NCBI RefSeq assembly: GCF_000380085.1
Contig: NZ_KB904544.1
Coordinates: 1 to 63,618, forward strand
DNA: 63,618 bases
Source: Streptococcus merionis DSM 19192
Lineage (GTDB): Bacteria > Bacillota > Bacilli > Lactobacillales > Streptococcaceae
Reading direction: 5' to 3'
Shown here: piece after piece, positions 52,869 through 62,239 of the stretch
Position numbering within the stretch: the stretch's first letter is position 1
Layout of the letters: each line of letters opens with the position of its first letter
Notes under the pieces: generated by a model
What the model saw: the letters and a program-made list of their open reading frames with translations, nothing else
What the model was told of the DNA's origin: nothing
Databases searched by the model: none
Program-made: the position numbers and the translations under genes

Positions 52869-53804
52869 ATGAAAGTATATACGATTAAGGATTACCAAAA
52901 CATCCATCAACAGGAGGAGGTTGTTTTGGTTTTAGGGTACTTTGACGGCTTGCATCTGGGGCATCAGGCCCTTTTTGCTGAGGCGCGCAAACTGGCCAAA
53001 GATTTGGATTTGCGAATTGCTGTTCTGACCTTTCCTGAGTCTCCTAAGTTAGCTTTTGCACGCTTTGAACCTGACTTACTCTTGCATCTTAACAGTCCAG
53101 AGGATCGCTTGGCTAAGTTTGAGGAAGCTGGTGTTGATGACCTTTATCTGATTGATTTTACAGGAGAATTTGCTAAGACTAAGGCCGATGATTTTATTCA
53201 GCAATATGTTCATGGTCTAAAGGCTAAGGCGATTGTGACAGGATTTGATTATCGTTTTGCTAGTGATCAAAAAGATGGCTACTATTTGCAGGAAAAGTTT
53301 GACGGACCAGTCGTGGTAGTGCCTGAGTACAGTATTGACGGTGAAAAAGTCTCTTCCAGTCGGATTCGTCAAGCTATTTTGTCCGGTCAGGTGAATGAAG
53401 CCAATCGTTTGCTAGGTTACCCTTTTTCTACCAGAGGCATGGTGGTTCACGGGGATGCGCGCGGTCGGACCATCGGATACCCAACAGCCAACCTAGCGCT
53501 TTTGGATCGTGTTTATCTTCCTGGTGATGGTGTCTATGTGGTGGACGTTGCGATTGAAGGAAAAATTTACCGTAGCATGGCCAGTATCGGTAAAAACGTT
53601 ACTTTTGATGGAACGGAGTTACGATTAGAAGTTCACCTGTTTGATTTTGAGGGAGATTTATACGGTCAACTCCTTAGCATTTATTGGCTGGGTAAGATTC
53701 GAGACATGGTTAAATTTAACAGTATTGAAGAATTGGTTGATCAATTGCACGCAGATGCTGATAGTGCTAAGAAATGGCAGGCACAAAAATACAGAAAAGT
53801 CTAG
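52869..53804 (+). CDS. ribF: bifunctional riboflavin kinase/FAD synthetase
   Basis: The 311-residue enzyme makes FMN and FAD. The N-terminal adenylyltransferase part has GYFDGLHLGH, TGFDYRFA and SSSRIRQAI. The C-terminal kinase part has GRTIGYPTANL and GVYVV. ATG 52869 is used; 52860 is an alternative. It supplies flavin to the many flavoproteins of this window. Confidence 0.95.
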   Translation: MKVYTIKDYQNIHQQEEVVLVLGYFDGLHLGHQALFAEARKLAKDLDLRIAVLTFPESPKLAFARFEPDLLLHLNSPEDRLAKFEEAGVDDLYLIDFTGEFAKTKADDFIQQYVHGLKAKAIVTGFDYRFASDQKDGYYLQEKFDGPVVVVPEYSIDGEKVSSSRIRQAILSGQVNEANRLLGYPFSTRGMVVHGDARGRTIGYPTANLALLDRVYLPGDGVYVVDVAIEGKIYRSMASIGKNVTFDGTELRLEVHLFDFEGDLYGQLLSIYWLGKIRDMVKFNSIEELVDQLHADADSAKKWQAQKYRKV

Positions 53805-53857
53805 CAATATGTCTCTAAATATTGTATAATGTGGAAAGTAAGTATAAGGAAAGCGAT

Positions 53858-54259
53858 ATGATAACCCTATTTTTATCTCCAAGTTGTACATCCTGTCGAA
53901 AGGCTAGAGCTTGGCTAACCAAACACAATGTGCCTTTTAAAGAACATAACATCATGACTAGTCCTTTGACAGCTGATGAACTCAAGCATATTCTGTCCTT
54001 AACTGAAAATGGTACAGATGACTTGATTTCGACACGCTCTAAGATTTTTCAAAAACTTAATGTGGAGGTTGATGATCTATCGATTTCGGAGCTCATTAAG
54101 CTGATCGAGGAGTATCCTAGTCTCTTGCGCCGTCCCATTCTTCTAGATCCAAAGCGGATGCAGATCGGTTTTAACGAAGATGAAATCAGAGCCTTCCTGC
54201 CACGCGATTACCGTAAGCAAGAGTTGAAAAATGCGACCTTGAAAGCTGAAATTGGTTGA
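53858..54259 (+). CDS. spx: Spx-family transcriptional regulator
   Basis: The 133-residue protein has the CxxC redox switch in SPSCTSCRKARAW (Cys10, Cys13) and LLRRPILLD. Spx binds the alpha C-terminal domain of RNA polymerase and controls thiol and oxidative stress genes. AAGGAAAG stands before the ATG. The gene order ribF-spx is usual in streptococci. Confidence 0.9.
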   Translation: MITLFLSPSCTSCRKARAWLTKHNVPFKEHNIMTSPLTADELKHILSLTENGTDDLISTRSKIFQKLNVEVDDLSISELIKLIEEYPSLLRRPILLDPKRMQIGFNEDEIRAFLPRDYRKQELKNATLKAEIG

Positions 54260-54307
54260 GTGTGATTGGGATAAAACATGAGGTATTGATAAGAGAGAAT
54301 GACAAAG

Positions 54308-54586
54308 ATGGATAAAAATTATTCTTACCCCTTGAATTTTTCATGGAGCACTGATGAAATGGCCTCAGTGCTTTCTTTTTTAAATCAGGTGGAAAAGGCC
54401 TATGAAGGCGGAGCTGATAGAAGAGAGATTTTGACCAGCTACAAACGCTTCAAAGAGATTGTTCCAAGCAAGGGCGAGGAGCGCCAGATTGATCGCGACT
54501 TTGAAGCAATCAGTGGTTATTCAACCTACAAGGTTGTCCAAGCAGCTAGAAATCAAGAAAAAGGGAGAGTTAAACTTGACAGCTAA
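54308..54586 (+). CDS. UPF0223 family protein
   Basis: The 92-residue helical protein of unknown function has NYSYPLNFSWSTDEMASVL at the start and SGYSTYKVVQAA at the end, as in UPF0223. ATG 54308 is chosen by family start; 54299 is the alternative. It overlaps the TTG start of the next gene. Confidence 0.8.
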   Translation: MDKNYSYPLNFSWSTDEMASVLSFLNQVEKAYEGGADRREILTSYKRFKEIVPSKGEERQIDRDFEAISGYSTYKVVQAARNQEKGRVKLDS

Positions 54587-55355
54587 CCTAGAATTAAGTC
54601 AAAAATTTGACTTTGCCAAGTCTCTGGTATGCTCAGCAGTAGCGTTTTTACGAGCTCAGATGGATCAGCCGTTTGAAGTCACTGAGAAAACGGATTTTAC
54701 TGATTTGGTGACTGATATGGATCAGAAAGTTCAGGATTTTCTCATGTCTGAGATCCTTGCTGTCTATCCAGAAGATCATTTTCTGGCAGAAGAAGGTGAC
54801 TATAAGCAGGCGATAGGCAGTGGGAAGGTCTGGGTTATCGATCCCATCGATGGGACGGCCAATTTCGTAGCGCAAAAGCAGGATTTTGCTATTGTGGTAG
54901 CTTACTATGAGGATGGCATTGGCAAATTTGGTCTGATTTATGATGTCATGGCAGAGCAGTTTTACTATGGTGGCGGGGACTTTGATGTTTTTTGTAATGA
55001 TGAGCAATTGGTTCCCTATAAAGATAAGCCTTTCAGTCAGTTTCTTCTAGCAATCAATCCAGGCATGTATCATTCCAACCATGGAGGGGTTGCGCATCTG
55101 GCTGAGAGAGTTTTGGGAGTAAGGACCTACGGTTCTGCAGCACTATCGAGTGCAAAAGTCCTTACAGGCCAGCTTTTAGGCTATATTTCGCACATCAGTC
55201 CTTGGGACTATGCTGCTTCAAAAATTATGGGTGAGCGCTTGGGATATGCGACTGTTACCATTGAAGGAAAACAACCGAATTTTAGGGATCGTGAATTTAT
55301 TATGATTGTCCCCAAGGTGCGTTTAGCAGAAATTCAGGATATTTTGGAGGGATAA
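54576..55355 (+). CDS. inositol monophosphatase family protein
   Basis: The 259-residue Li+-sensitive type phosphatase has FTDLVTDMDQKVQDFL, the metal motif VIDPIDGTANF and SPWDYAASKI. It acts on inositol phosphates or similar phosphate esters. The start is a TTG at 54576 with AGGGAGAG 6 nt upstream, inside the end of the UPF0223 gene. It ends at the A of the next ATG region (TAATG). Confidence 0.88.
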   Translation: MTANLELSQKFDFAKSLVCSAVAFLRAQMDQPFEVTEKTDFTDLVTDMDQKVQDFLMSEILAVYPEDHFLAEEGDYKQAIGSGKVWVIDPIDGTANFVAQKQDFAIVVAYYEDGIGKFGLIYDVMAEQFYYGGGDFDVFCNDEQLVPYKDKPFSQFLLAINPGMYHSNHGGVAHLAERVLGVRTYGSAALSSAKVLTGQLLGYISHISPWDYAASKIMGERLGYATVTIEGKQPNFRDREFIMIVPKVRLAEIQDILEG

Positions 55356-56665
55356 TGCATCTACCAGAGAAATTTAAAGAAAAATATGAGAAATTGCTTG
55401 GATCAGAAGCCCAAGCTTTTTTGCAGACTTTTGATCAACCAGCTGTGTCTGGATTTCGTGTCAATCCCTTAAAGCAAGTCCAGCAAAAATTTGCTAATCC
55501 AATTGCCAATATGCCTTGGTCTTATTACGGAAAAATATCTGGAAAGTCTCTTGCTCATGCGACAGGTCTTGTCTATTCTCAGGAACCAGCGGCTCAAGTG
55601 GTTGCTCAGATAGCGAAAGCAGAATCTGGCATGAGAGTTCTAGACTTGGCAGCTGCTCCGGGTGGAAAATCCACTCACTTGCTATCTTATATGAACAATC
55701 AAGGTATTTTGGTTTCTAATGAAATTAGCAGAAAACGCAGTAAAATTTTAGTGGAAAATATGGAGCGTTTTGGGGCTCGCAATGCCTTGGTGACGAACGA
55801 AACACCTGAGCGTTTGGCTAATGTTTTTCCGGCTTATTTTGACTTGATTGTTCTTGATGCGCCGTGTTCTGGCGAGGGGATGTTCCGAAAGGATCCAGAG
55901 GCGATGCAGTACTGGTCGGAAACTTACCCGACTGAATGTGCCCGTCTTCAGCGAGAGATTCTGGTTGAGGCTTTGAAAATGTTGAAAGCTGGAGGTAGTC
56001 TTATCTACTCGACCTGTACCTGGGCTCCTGAGGAAAACGAAGAAGTGGTCAAATGGCTTCTAAAAGAGTATCCTTATTTAGAACTCATTCCTATCGCAAA
56101 ATTTAACGGTATGCAAGCAGGTATTGACCAGCCTGAGACAGCTCGAATCTACCCGCATCATTTTCAAGGCGAAGGCCAATTTATTGCTAAATTAAAGGAC
56201 ACCCGTCCTTCTGAAAAGTCTGTGAAAATCCGTTCTGGCAAGACCAACCTGAGCCGTGAACAACTCTCTTATTGGCAGGATTTTGCGGGAAAGCACTTGA
56301 CCATTTCACTATCTGGGCTGTTCCAAGTTTTTGGTGATCAACTCTATCTCCTGCCAGAAGGATTACCTGACCTAGCCAAGGTCAAGATTGCTCGAAATGG
56401 CCTTCACCTAGGAACGTTTAAAACCAAGCGTTTCGAGCCGAGTTTTGCATTAGGGATGGCTCTGAAGTCAGATGAAGTTAAAAAAAGCATTGCTTTAGAT
56501 GATGAGCAGGCGCTTCAATACCTTTCTGGTCACACGATTTCGCTCACAATCGATAGGCCAAATGGCTGGTATCAAGTTCTCGCTCAGGGCAACGGGCTAG
56601 GCTTTGCCAAATGGGTTAACGGTACTTTAAAAAATTACTATCCTAAAGGACTACGATTGAAATAA
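55355..56665 (+). CDS. rsmF: RsmF/RsmB-type rRNA cytosine-C5 methyltransferase
   Basis: The 436-residue methyltransferase has SAM motif LDLAAAPGGKSTHLL, catalytic DAPCSGEGMFRKD and YSTCTWAPEENEE with the two family cysteines. A C-terminal RNA-binding part (FAU-1/PUA-like) is present. It would methylate a 16S rRNA cytosine. Its start overlaps the phosphatase stop by one base. Confidence 0.9.
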   Translation: MHLPEKFKEKYEKLLGSEAQAFLQTFDQPAVSGFRVNPLKQVQQKFANPIANMPWSYYGKISGKSLAHATGLVYSQEPAAQVVAQIAKAESGMRVLDLAAAPGGKSTHLLSYMNNQGILVSNEISRKRSKILVENMERFGARNALVTNETPERLANVFPAYFDLIVLDAPCSGEGMFRKDPEAMQYWSETYPTECARLQREILVEALKMLKAGGSLIYSTCTWAPEENEEVVKWLLKEYPYLELIPIAKFNGMQAGIDQPETARIYPHHFQGEGQFIAKLKDTRPSEKSVKIRSGKTNLSREQLSYWQDFAGKHLTISLSGLFQVFGDQLYLLPEGLPDLAKVKIARNGLHLGTFKTKRFEPSFALGMALKSDEVKKSIALDDEQALQYLSGHTISLTIDRPNGWYQVLAQGNGLGFAKWVNGTLKNYYPKGLRLK

Positions 56666-56716
56666 ACTGCTTTGCAAATACACCTAACTATGATATAGTG
56701 GAAATGGGGAAATTTG

Positions 56717-56744
56717 TGTAAAATCCATGTGATTTTTCTGTAAA
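56717..56744 (+). promoter_or_regulatory. triple 11-bp-phased TGTAAA box upstream of pstS (Pho-box-like)
   Basis: TGTAAA (56717), TGTGAT (56728) and TGTAAA (56739) are spaced exactly 11 bp. A -10-like TAAAAT lies at 56776. The layout is that of a PhoP/PnpR-type activator site for the phosphate operon. Confidence 0.6.
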
Positions 56745-56892
56745 TAACCTCTCCATGAATCAGTTAAACACGGGCTAAAATGCTCGGTAAAACCTGCGAA
56801 TTTCCTTGAGACCTAAAACTCATCGTATTTCGCCTGTTCTCCAAGGTATTTATCGATGCCTTTTTATCCTATATCGTAAGGAGATATTGAAA

Positions 56893-57765
56893 ATGAAACA
56901 CAAATGGAGCCGAATACTCCTAGCAGCTGTAGCCACTGTTAGTCTATCGGGCTGTGCCAGCTGGATTGACAAGGGAGAGTCCATAACAGCCGTTGGCTCG
57001 ACTGCCTTGCAGCCGCTCGTTGAAGCAGCAGCCCATGAGTTCGGATTAGAAAATCTCGGTAAAACGATCAACGTCCAAGGCGGTGGCTCTGGTACTGGTC
57101 TATCACAAGTGCAGTCTGGTGCAGTTCAAATTGGCAATAGCGATCTTTTTGCGGAAGAAAAAGATGGAATTGACGCTAGTGTCCTTGTGGATCATCAGGT
57201 AGCTGTTGCGGGTCTAGCAGTTATCGTGAACAGTAAAGTTAAAGTTGACGATGTCTCAACAGAAGAATTGCGTCAGATTTTCAGTGGTGAAATCACCAAC
57301 TGGAAGGAGCTTGGTGGACAAGATTTAGAAATTTCTTTGATTAACCGCGCCGCTAGTTCTGGCTCTCGTGCAACCTTTGATAGCACAATCATGAACGGTG
57401 TAGCAGCCAAGCAGAGTCAAGAACAGGATTCCAACGGGATGGTCAAATCGATCGTTGCCCAGACCCCAGGTGCGATTTCCTACTTAGCTTTTGCTTATGT
57501 TGACGACTCTGTTAAGTCCCTTAAGTTAAATGGTTTTGAAGCAACAGCCGAAAATGTCACGACCAATAACTGGCCAATCTGGTCTTATGAGCACATGTAT
57601 ACCAAGGGTGAGCCGACTGAGTTGACCAAGGAATTTATGGAGTATATGATGAGCAAAGAAGTACAAGAAGGTGTTGTCCCAACTATTGGCTATATCTCCA
57701 TTAATGACATGCAAGTGAGCAAAGATGCTCAGGGCAATGTGACACCGAAATCAAATAAGGAGTAG
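56893..57765 (+). CDS. pstS: phosphate-binding lipoprotein PstS
   Basis: The 290-residue protein has a signal peptide with lipobox LSGC and the phosphate-site segments [27 protein letters not shown] and [11 protein letters not shown]. It captures phosphate outside and delivers it to PstC/PstA. AAGGAGA lies before ATG 56893. The longer frame upstream is not expected to be translated. Confidence 0.95.
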   Translation: MKHKWSRILLAAVATVSLSGCASWIDKGESITAVGSTALQPLVEAAAHEFGLENLGKTINVQGGGSGTGLSQVQSGAVQIGNSDLFAEEKDGIDASVLVDHQVAVAGLAVIVNSKVKVDDVSTEELRQIFSGEITNWKELGGQDLEISLINRAASSGSRATFDSTIMNGVAAKQSQEQDSNGMVKSIVAQTPGAISYLAFAYVDDSVKSLKLNGFEATAENVTTNNWPIWSYEHMYTKGEPTELTKEFMEYMMSKEVQEGVVPTIGYISINDMQVSKDAQGNVTPKSNKE

Positions 57766-57767
57766 AG

Positions 57768-58703
57768 ATGAAAAATCAGGAATTAGCGAAAAAATTGATG
57801 GCTCCGTCAAAAAACTCTCGCTTGGAAAAATTTGGGAAAACCATAACCTTTGCTTGTCTAGCTCTGATTGTCTTTATCGTAGCGATGATTTTGATCTTCG
57901 TTGCTCAAAAAGGTCTTTCAACTTTCTTTGTGAACAAGGTTAACCCATTTGAGTTCCTTTTTGGAAAAACGTGGCAACCAAGTGTTAAGGATGCAAATGG
58001 GAATCCCTATCTAGGGGCTCTTCCCATGATTATGGGCTCCTTCATTGTAACGATTTTATCAGCAGTGGTTGCAACCCCCTTTGCGATTGGTGCAGCAGTC
58101 TTTATGACGGAAGTATCGCCTAAGTACGGTAAGAAAATTTTGCAGCCCGTTATCGAACTCTTGGTCGGTATTCCATCTGTTGTTTATGGGTTTATTGGTC
58201 TTCAGGTGATTGTTCCTTTTGTCCGTTCGATTTTTGGTGGGACAGGTTTTGGGATCCTATCAGGGGTATTTGTTCTCTTTGTCATGATTTTACCAACAGT
58301 GACTTTTATGACGGTAGATAGTTTGCGAGCTGTGCCGCGTCACTATAAGGAAGCCAGTCTGGCTATGGGGGCAACGCGTTGGCAAACCATTTGGCGTGTT
58401 GTCTTAAATGCAGCTCGTCCAGGAATTTTCACGGCAGTTATCTTTGGCATGGCTCGTGCCTTCGGTGAGGCTTTGGCGATCCAGATGGTTGTCGGTAACT
58501 CAGCTGTGATCCCAACCTCTCTCACAACACCAGCTGCGACCTTAACGTCAGTTCTGACTATGGGAATTGGTAACACAGTTATGGGAACGGTTCAGAATAA
58601 TGTTCTCTGGTCATTGGCTCTCGTCTTGTTAGTTATGAGTTTAGCCTTTAATATGGCAATGAAAGTCATCACACGTGAAAGGAAGAAAAACTATGCACGC
58701 TAA
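57768..58703 (+). CDS. pstC: phosphate ABC transporter permease PstC
   Basis: The 311-residue permease has six helices, with VELLVGIPSVVYGFIGL-like and EASLAMGATRWQTIWRV (EAA loop) motifs. It lies 2 nt after pstS and forms the channel with PstA. Its end overlaps pstA by 11 nt. Confidence 0.95.
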   Translation: MKNQELAKKLMAPSKNSRLEKFGKTITFACLALIVFIVAMILIFVAQKGLSTFFVNKVNPFEFLFGKTWQPSVKDANGNPYLGALPMIMGSFIVTILSAVVATPFAIGAAVFMTEVSPKYGKKILQPVIELLVGIPSVVYGFIGLQVIVPFVRSIFGGTGFGILSGVFVLFVMILPTVTFMTVDSLRAVPRHYKEASLAMGATRWQTIWRVVLNAARPGIFTAVIFGMARAFGEALAIQMVVGNSAVIPTSLTTPAATLTSVLTMGIGNTVMGTVQNNVLWSLALVLLVMSLAFNMAMKVITRERKKNYAR

Positions 58704-59580
58704 GAAAGTGGATAAATTAGCGACAGGGATTTTGTATACGATTGCTGGAATTATTGTAGTAATCTTAGCTTCCCTCATCCTTTTCATCCTAGGTAGAGGA
58801 ATACCACACATCAGCTGGTCTTTCTTGACCAGTCAATCTTCTTCTTATCAAGCAGGTGGTGGTATTGGGATTCAACTTTACAATTCGTTCTTCCTTCTGG
58901 TTGTGACCTTAATTATCTCTGTTCCAATTTCGATGGGAGCAGGGATTTACCTATCTGAGTACGCTAAAAAAGGGCGTTTGACAAATTTCGTTAGAACATG
59001 TATTGAAATTTTGTCTTCCTTACCATCTGTTGTGGTTGGTCTCTTTGGTTACTTGATTTTCGTTGTTCAGTTTCAGTATGGCTTTTCAATCATTTCAGGT
59101 GCCTTGGCTTTGACGGTATTTAATTTGCCACAAATGACTCGAACCGTAGAAGACAGCCTGCGAAATGTTCATCATACACAACGAGAAGCAGGATTAGCTC
59201 TGGGGCTTTCTCGCTGGGAAACCATTATTCATGTGGTTATTCCTGAGGCGCTTCCTGGCATTGTGACAGGTATCGTTTTAGCATCTGGGCGTATCTTTGG
59301 TGAAGCAGCTGCTCTAATCTATACCGCTGGACAATCAGCGCCTGCACTTGATTGGTCCAACTGGAATATCTTTAGTGTGACCAGCCCGATTTCAATTTTC
59401 CGTCAGGCAGAAACCTTGGCAGTACACATCTGGAAGGTCAATAGTGAAGGGACTATTCCTGATGCGGTACAGGTATCAGCTGGTAGTGCGGCTGTGCTGC
59501 TAATCTTTATCTTGATTTTCAACCTGTCTGCACGCTACATCGGACAAACACTCTATAAGAAATTGACCTCAGCAGAATAA
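58693..59580 (+). CDS. pstA: phosphate ABC transporter permease PstA
   Basis: The 295-residue permease has six helices, with EILSSLPSVVVGLFGYLIF and EAGLALGLSRWETIIHVV (EAA loop). ATG 58693 has AAAGGA upstream and lies within the pstC end. A 305-bp non-coding gap follows before pstB. Confidence 0.95.
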   Translation: MHAKKVDKLATGILYTIAGIIVVILASLILFILGRGIPHISWSFLTSQSSSYQAGGGIGIQLYNSFFLLVVTLIISVPISMGAGIYLSEYAKKGRLTNFVRTCIEILSSLPSVVVGLFGYLIFVVQFQYGFSIISGALALTVFNLPQMTRTVEDSLRNVHHTQREAGLALGLSRWETIIHVVIPEALPGIVTGIVLASGRIFGEAAALIYTAGQSAPALDWSNWNIFSVTSPISIFRQAETLAVHIWKVNSEGTIPDAVQVSAGSAAVLLIFILIFNLSARYIGQTLYKKLTSAE

Positions 59581-59885
59581 AGTCATTTGACAAATCTATC
59601 GGGATAAAATGCAGTTCTGGGATTTTAAAACTCAAAAAGGATATCATTATCTGACTTTAGTCCATTACGAATGTGACTAGCTTCAGGTTGAAGCCTTCCT
59701 AGAGTGTTTAAACGCTTTGTCAGATTTCCAGTCGCTTTTTATCGCCCTCATATCTTATAGAATTGAATTCGGGCAAAAATCCTAGAGAAAGTTCAAACCC
59801 TTCCTTAAGTCTTTAGACTTGTCGTCTGTCTTTTCATTTTTCTACGGATTTCTCAACGCCCCCATATCTTAGTTTAGGAGTACTA
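59581..59885. other. 305-bp gap inside the pst operon
   Basis: No gene is seen. It holds CGGGATAAAATGC (59600-59612), 12/13 identical to the pstS leader at 56771-56783, and TAAAACTCA, also present in that leader. CGCCCTCATATCTTA (59743-59757) recurs as 59857-59871 with one change. A palindrome AAGTCTTTAGACTT lies near 59807. It may be a diverged copy of the pstS leader or an internal promoter region. Confidence 0.5.
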
Positions 59886-60689
59886 ATGGCCGAATATAAT
59901 TGGAATGAACGCCATATCATCACTTTTCCACAAGAAGTTGTTGCCCTTGAAACAAAAGACCTCCATGTCCATTACGGGAATAAGGAGGCTATCAAGGGAA
60001 TTGATATGCAGTTTGAAAAAAATAAAATCACAGCCTTGATTGGTCCGTCTGGCTGTGGAAAATCAACCTATCTTCGCAGTCTTAATCGGATGAATGATAC
60101 GATTGATATTGCAAAGGTTACTGGTGAAATTTTGTACGAAGGCATTGATGTTAACCGTGCCGATATGAATGTCTACGAGATTCGCAAGCATATTGGTATG
60201 GTTTTCCAACGCCCCAACCCATTTGCCAAATCAATCTATAATAACATCACCTTTGCTCATGAGAGTTCAGGCGTCAAGGATAAGAAAGTCTTAGATGAGA
60301 TTGTTGAGACATCTCTCAAGCAAGCCGCTCTCTGGGATCAGGTTAAAGATGACCTTCACAAATCTGCTTTCACACTCTCAGGCGGTCAGCAGCAGCGTCT
60401 CTGCATTGCGCGTGCCATCTCAGTGAAGCCAGACATTTTACTCATGGACGAACCTGCCTCAGCCCTTGATCCGATTGCTACAATGCAACTGGAAGAGACG
60501 ATGATGGAGCTTAAGGAAAACTACACGATCATTATCGTAACGCATAATATGCAACAAGCAGCGCGTGCCAGTGACTACACCGCTTTCTTCTATCTTGGCG
60601 ACTTGATTGAATACGATAAAACCAAGAAAATTTTCCAAGATGCGCAATGCCAATCCACCATGGATTATGTGACCGGTCGTTTTGGATAG
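59886..60689 (+). CDS. pstB: phosphate ABC transporter ATPase PstB (first copy)
   Basis: The 267-residue ATPase has Walker [20 protein letters not shown], signature LSGGQQQRL, Walker [14 protein letters not shown] and H-loop [13 protein letters not shown]. It drives PstCA. AGGAG precedes the ATG. The two tandem pstB genes share about half of their residues by eye and are usual in streptococci. Confidence 0.95.
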   Translation: MAEYNWNERHIITFPQEVVALETKDLHVHYGNKEAIKGIDMQFEKNKITALIGPSGCGKSTYLRSLNRMNDTIDIAKVTGEILYEGIDVNRADMNVYEIRKHIGMVFQRPNPFAKSIYNNITFAHESSGVKDKKVLDEIVETSLKQAALWDQVKDDLHKSAFTLSGGQQQRLCIARAISVKPDILLMDEPASALDPIATMQLEETMMELKENYTIIIVTHNMQQAARASDYTAFFYLGDLIEYDKTKKIFQDAQCQSTMDYVTGRFG

Positions 60690-60701
60690 AAAGGGATCAA
60701 C

Positions 60702-61460
60702 ATGTCAGAACCAATTTTAAGTGTCAAAGACCTGTCAGTCTATTACAAAAAGAAAAAAGCTTTGGACAGTGTTTCAGTGGATTTTTTACCAAATGAAATC
60801 ACAGCCCTGATCGGTCCATCTGGATCTGGGAAATCTACTCTGTTGCGTTCCATCAATCGCATGAATGACCTCAATCCAGAAGTTACCCTCACAGGTTCGG
60901 TGTCCTATAATGGTCAGAATATTTATAGCCCTAGGACGGATACCGTTGATCTCCGTAAGGAAATCGGCATGGTCTTTCAACAGCCCAATCCTTTTCTCAT
61001 GTCTATTTATGAAAATGTGGTTTATGGTCTGCGTATCAAGGGTATCAAGGACAAGACGGTCTTAGATGAAGCTGTTGAGCGATCCCTTCGTGGAGCTTCA
61101 ATCTGGGATGAGGTCAAGGATCGTCTGGACGATTCAGCAGTAGGCCTTTCAGGTGGCCAGCAACAACGGGTCTGCGTGGCTCGTGTACTAGCAACCAGCC
61201 CTAAAATTATCCTCTTGGATGAGCCAACATCTGCTCTTGACCCTATTTCGGCAGGGAAAATTGAAGAGACCCTTTTTGAGCTCAAAAAAGACTATACCTT
61301 GCTCTTGGTGACACGCTCCATGCAGCAAGCATCGCGTATTTCTGACCGCACTGGATTCTTCCTTGATGGGAAACTCATTGAATTTGGTCAGACTAAAGAA
61401 ATGTTCCTGAATCCTCAGCATAAGGAAACGGAAGATTACATTACGGGTAAATTTGGTTAA
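60702..61460 (+). CDS. pstB: phosphate ABC transporter ATPase PstB (second copy)
   Basis: The 252-residue ATPase has Walker [41 protein letters not shown] and [13 protein letters not shown]; the H-loop His of the first copy is replaced by Arg here. That may affect catalysis, so this copy may depend on the other in a heterodimer. It is 12 nt after the first copy. Confidence 0.93.
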   Translation: MSEPILSVKDLSVYYKKKKALDSVSVDFLPNEITALIGPSGSGKSTLLRSINRMNDLNPEVTLTGSVSYNGQNIYSPRTDTVDLRKEIGMVFQQPNPFLMSIYENVVYGLRIKGIKDKTVLDEAVERSLRGASIWDEVKDRLDDSAVGLSGGQQQRVCVARVLATSPKIILLDEPTSALDPISAGKIEETLFELKKDYTLLLVTRSMQQASRISDRTGFFLDGKLIEFGQTKEMFLNPQHKETEDYITGKFG

Positions 61461-61538
61461 TAGATTTATAGCTGATGCCATCCATATTAAAAAACGTTAC
61501 AGGGCATTTATTATTGTCCAACTCAGAAGGAGAACAAT

Positions 61539-62192
61539 ATGCTAAGAGCACAATTTGAAGAAGAATTAGAAAAACTGCATAACCAATTTTATGCCATGGG
61601 GACTGAGGTTTTGGCACAGATCAATAAGACAGTGCGCGCTTTTGTCAGCCACGACCGTGAATTGGCTCAAGAAGTGATTGCTGGTGATGAAGCTGTCAAC
61701 AATTATGAGCTGAAGCTAGAAAAAAAATCGCTTGAGATTATTGCTTTGCAACAACCCGTTGCTAACGACTTGCGTACGGTTATCACAGTTCTGAAAGCTT
61801 CAAGTGATGTGGAGCGCATGGGAGACCATGCTCAGTCAATTGCACAGGCCACTATTCGTATGAAAGGTGAAACACGCCTTAAAGATGTTGAAGAAGAAAT
61901 CAGCAAGATGGGGCGCCTTGTCAAACACATGGTGGAAGATACGATGCTGGCTTATATTAAGGGTGATGAGGAAAAGGCTCGTGAAATTGCAGCTTCTGAC
62001 ACCAAAGTAGATGAGATGTATGAAGCGATTCAGGCTTTGACCATTGAGCAAATTAAGGAGCAACCAGAAGCCATCGTAGCCGGTAAAGATTACTTCCAAG
62101 TGCTAACTTATCTAGAACGTATCGGTGATTACGCTACCAATATTTGTGAGTGGGTAGTCTTTCTTAAAACCGGTAAGATTATTGAGTTGTAA
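61539..62192 (+). CDS. phoU: PhoU phosphate signalling protein
   Basis: The 217-residue protein is two PhoU helical repeats, with AGDEAVNNYELKLEKKSLEII, DLRTVITVLKASSDVERMGDHA and LERIGDYATNICEWVVF. PhoU restrains phosphate uptake and signalling to the Pho sensor kinase. It ends the pst operon; its stop is inside the terminator stem. Confidence 0.95.
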   Translation: MLRAQFEEELEKLHNQFYAMGTEVLAQINKTVRAFVSHDRELAQEVIAGDEAVNNYELKLEKKSLEIIALQQPVANDLRTVITVLKASSDVERMGDHAQSIAQATIRMKGETRLKDVEEEISKMGRLVKHMVEDTMLAYIKGDEEKAREIAASDTKVDEMYEAIQALTIEQIKEQPEAIVAGKDYFQVLTYLERIGDYATNICEWVVFLKTGKIIEL

Positions 62193-62235
62193 TAAAAAAG
62201 TGATTTTCAGGACTACTGAAAATCACTTTTTTATT
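62191..62235 (+). terminator. perfect 20-bp terminator shared by phoU and manA
   Basis: 62191-62210 pairs with 62216-62235 without mismatch; loop GACTA; A-rich and T-rich ends make it work for both strands. Confidence 0.92.
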
Positions 62236-62239
62236 ATCC

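Noticed and set aside
59587..59610. Promoter TTGACA ... TAAAAT in the pst gap
   Set aside because: The spacer is only 12 bp, too short for a normal sigma-70 promoter; the -10 might still act alone.
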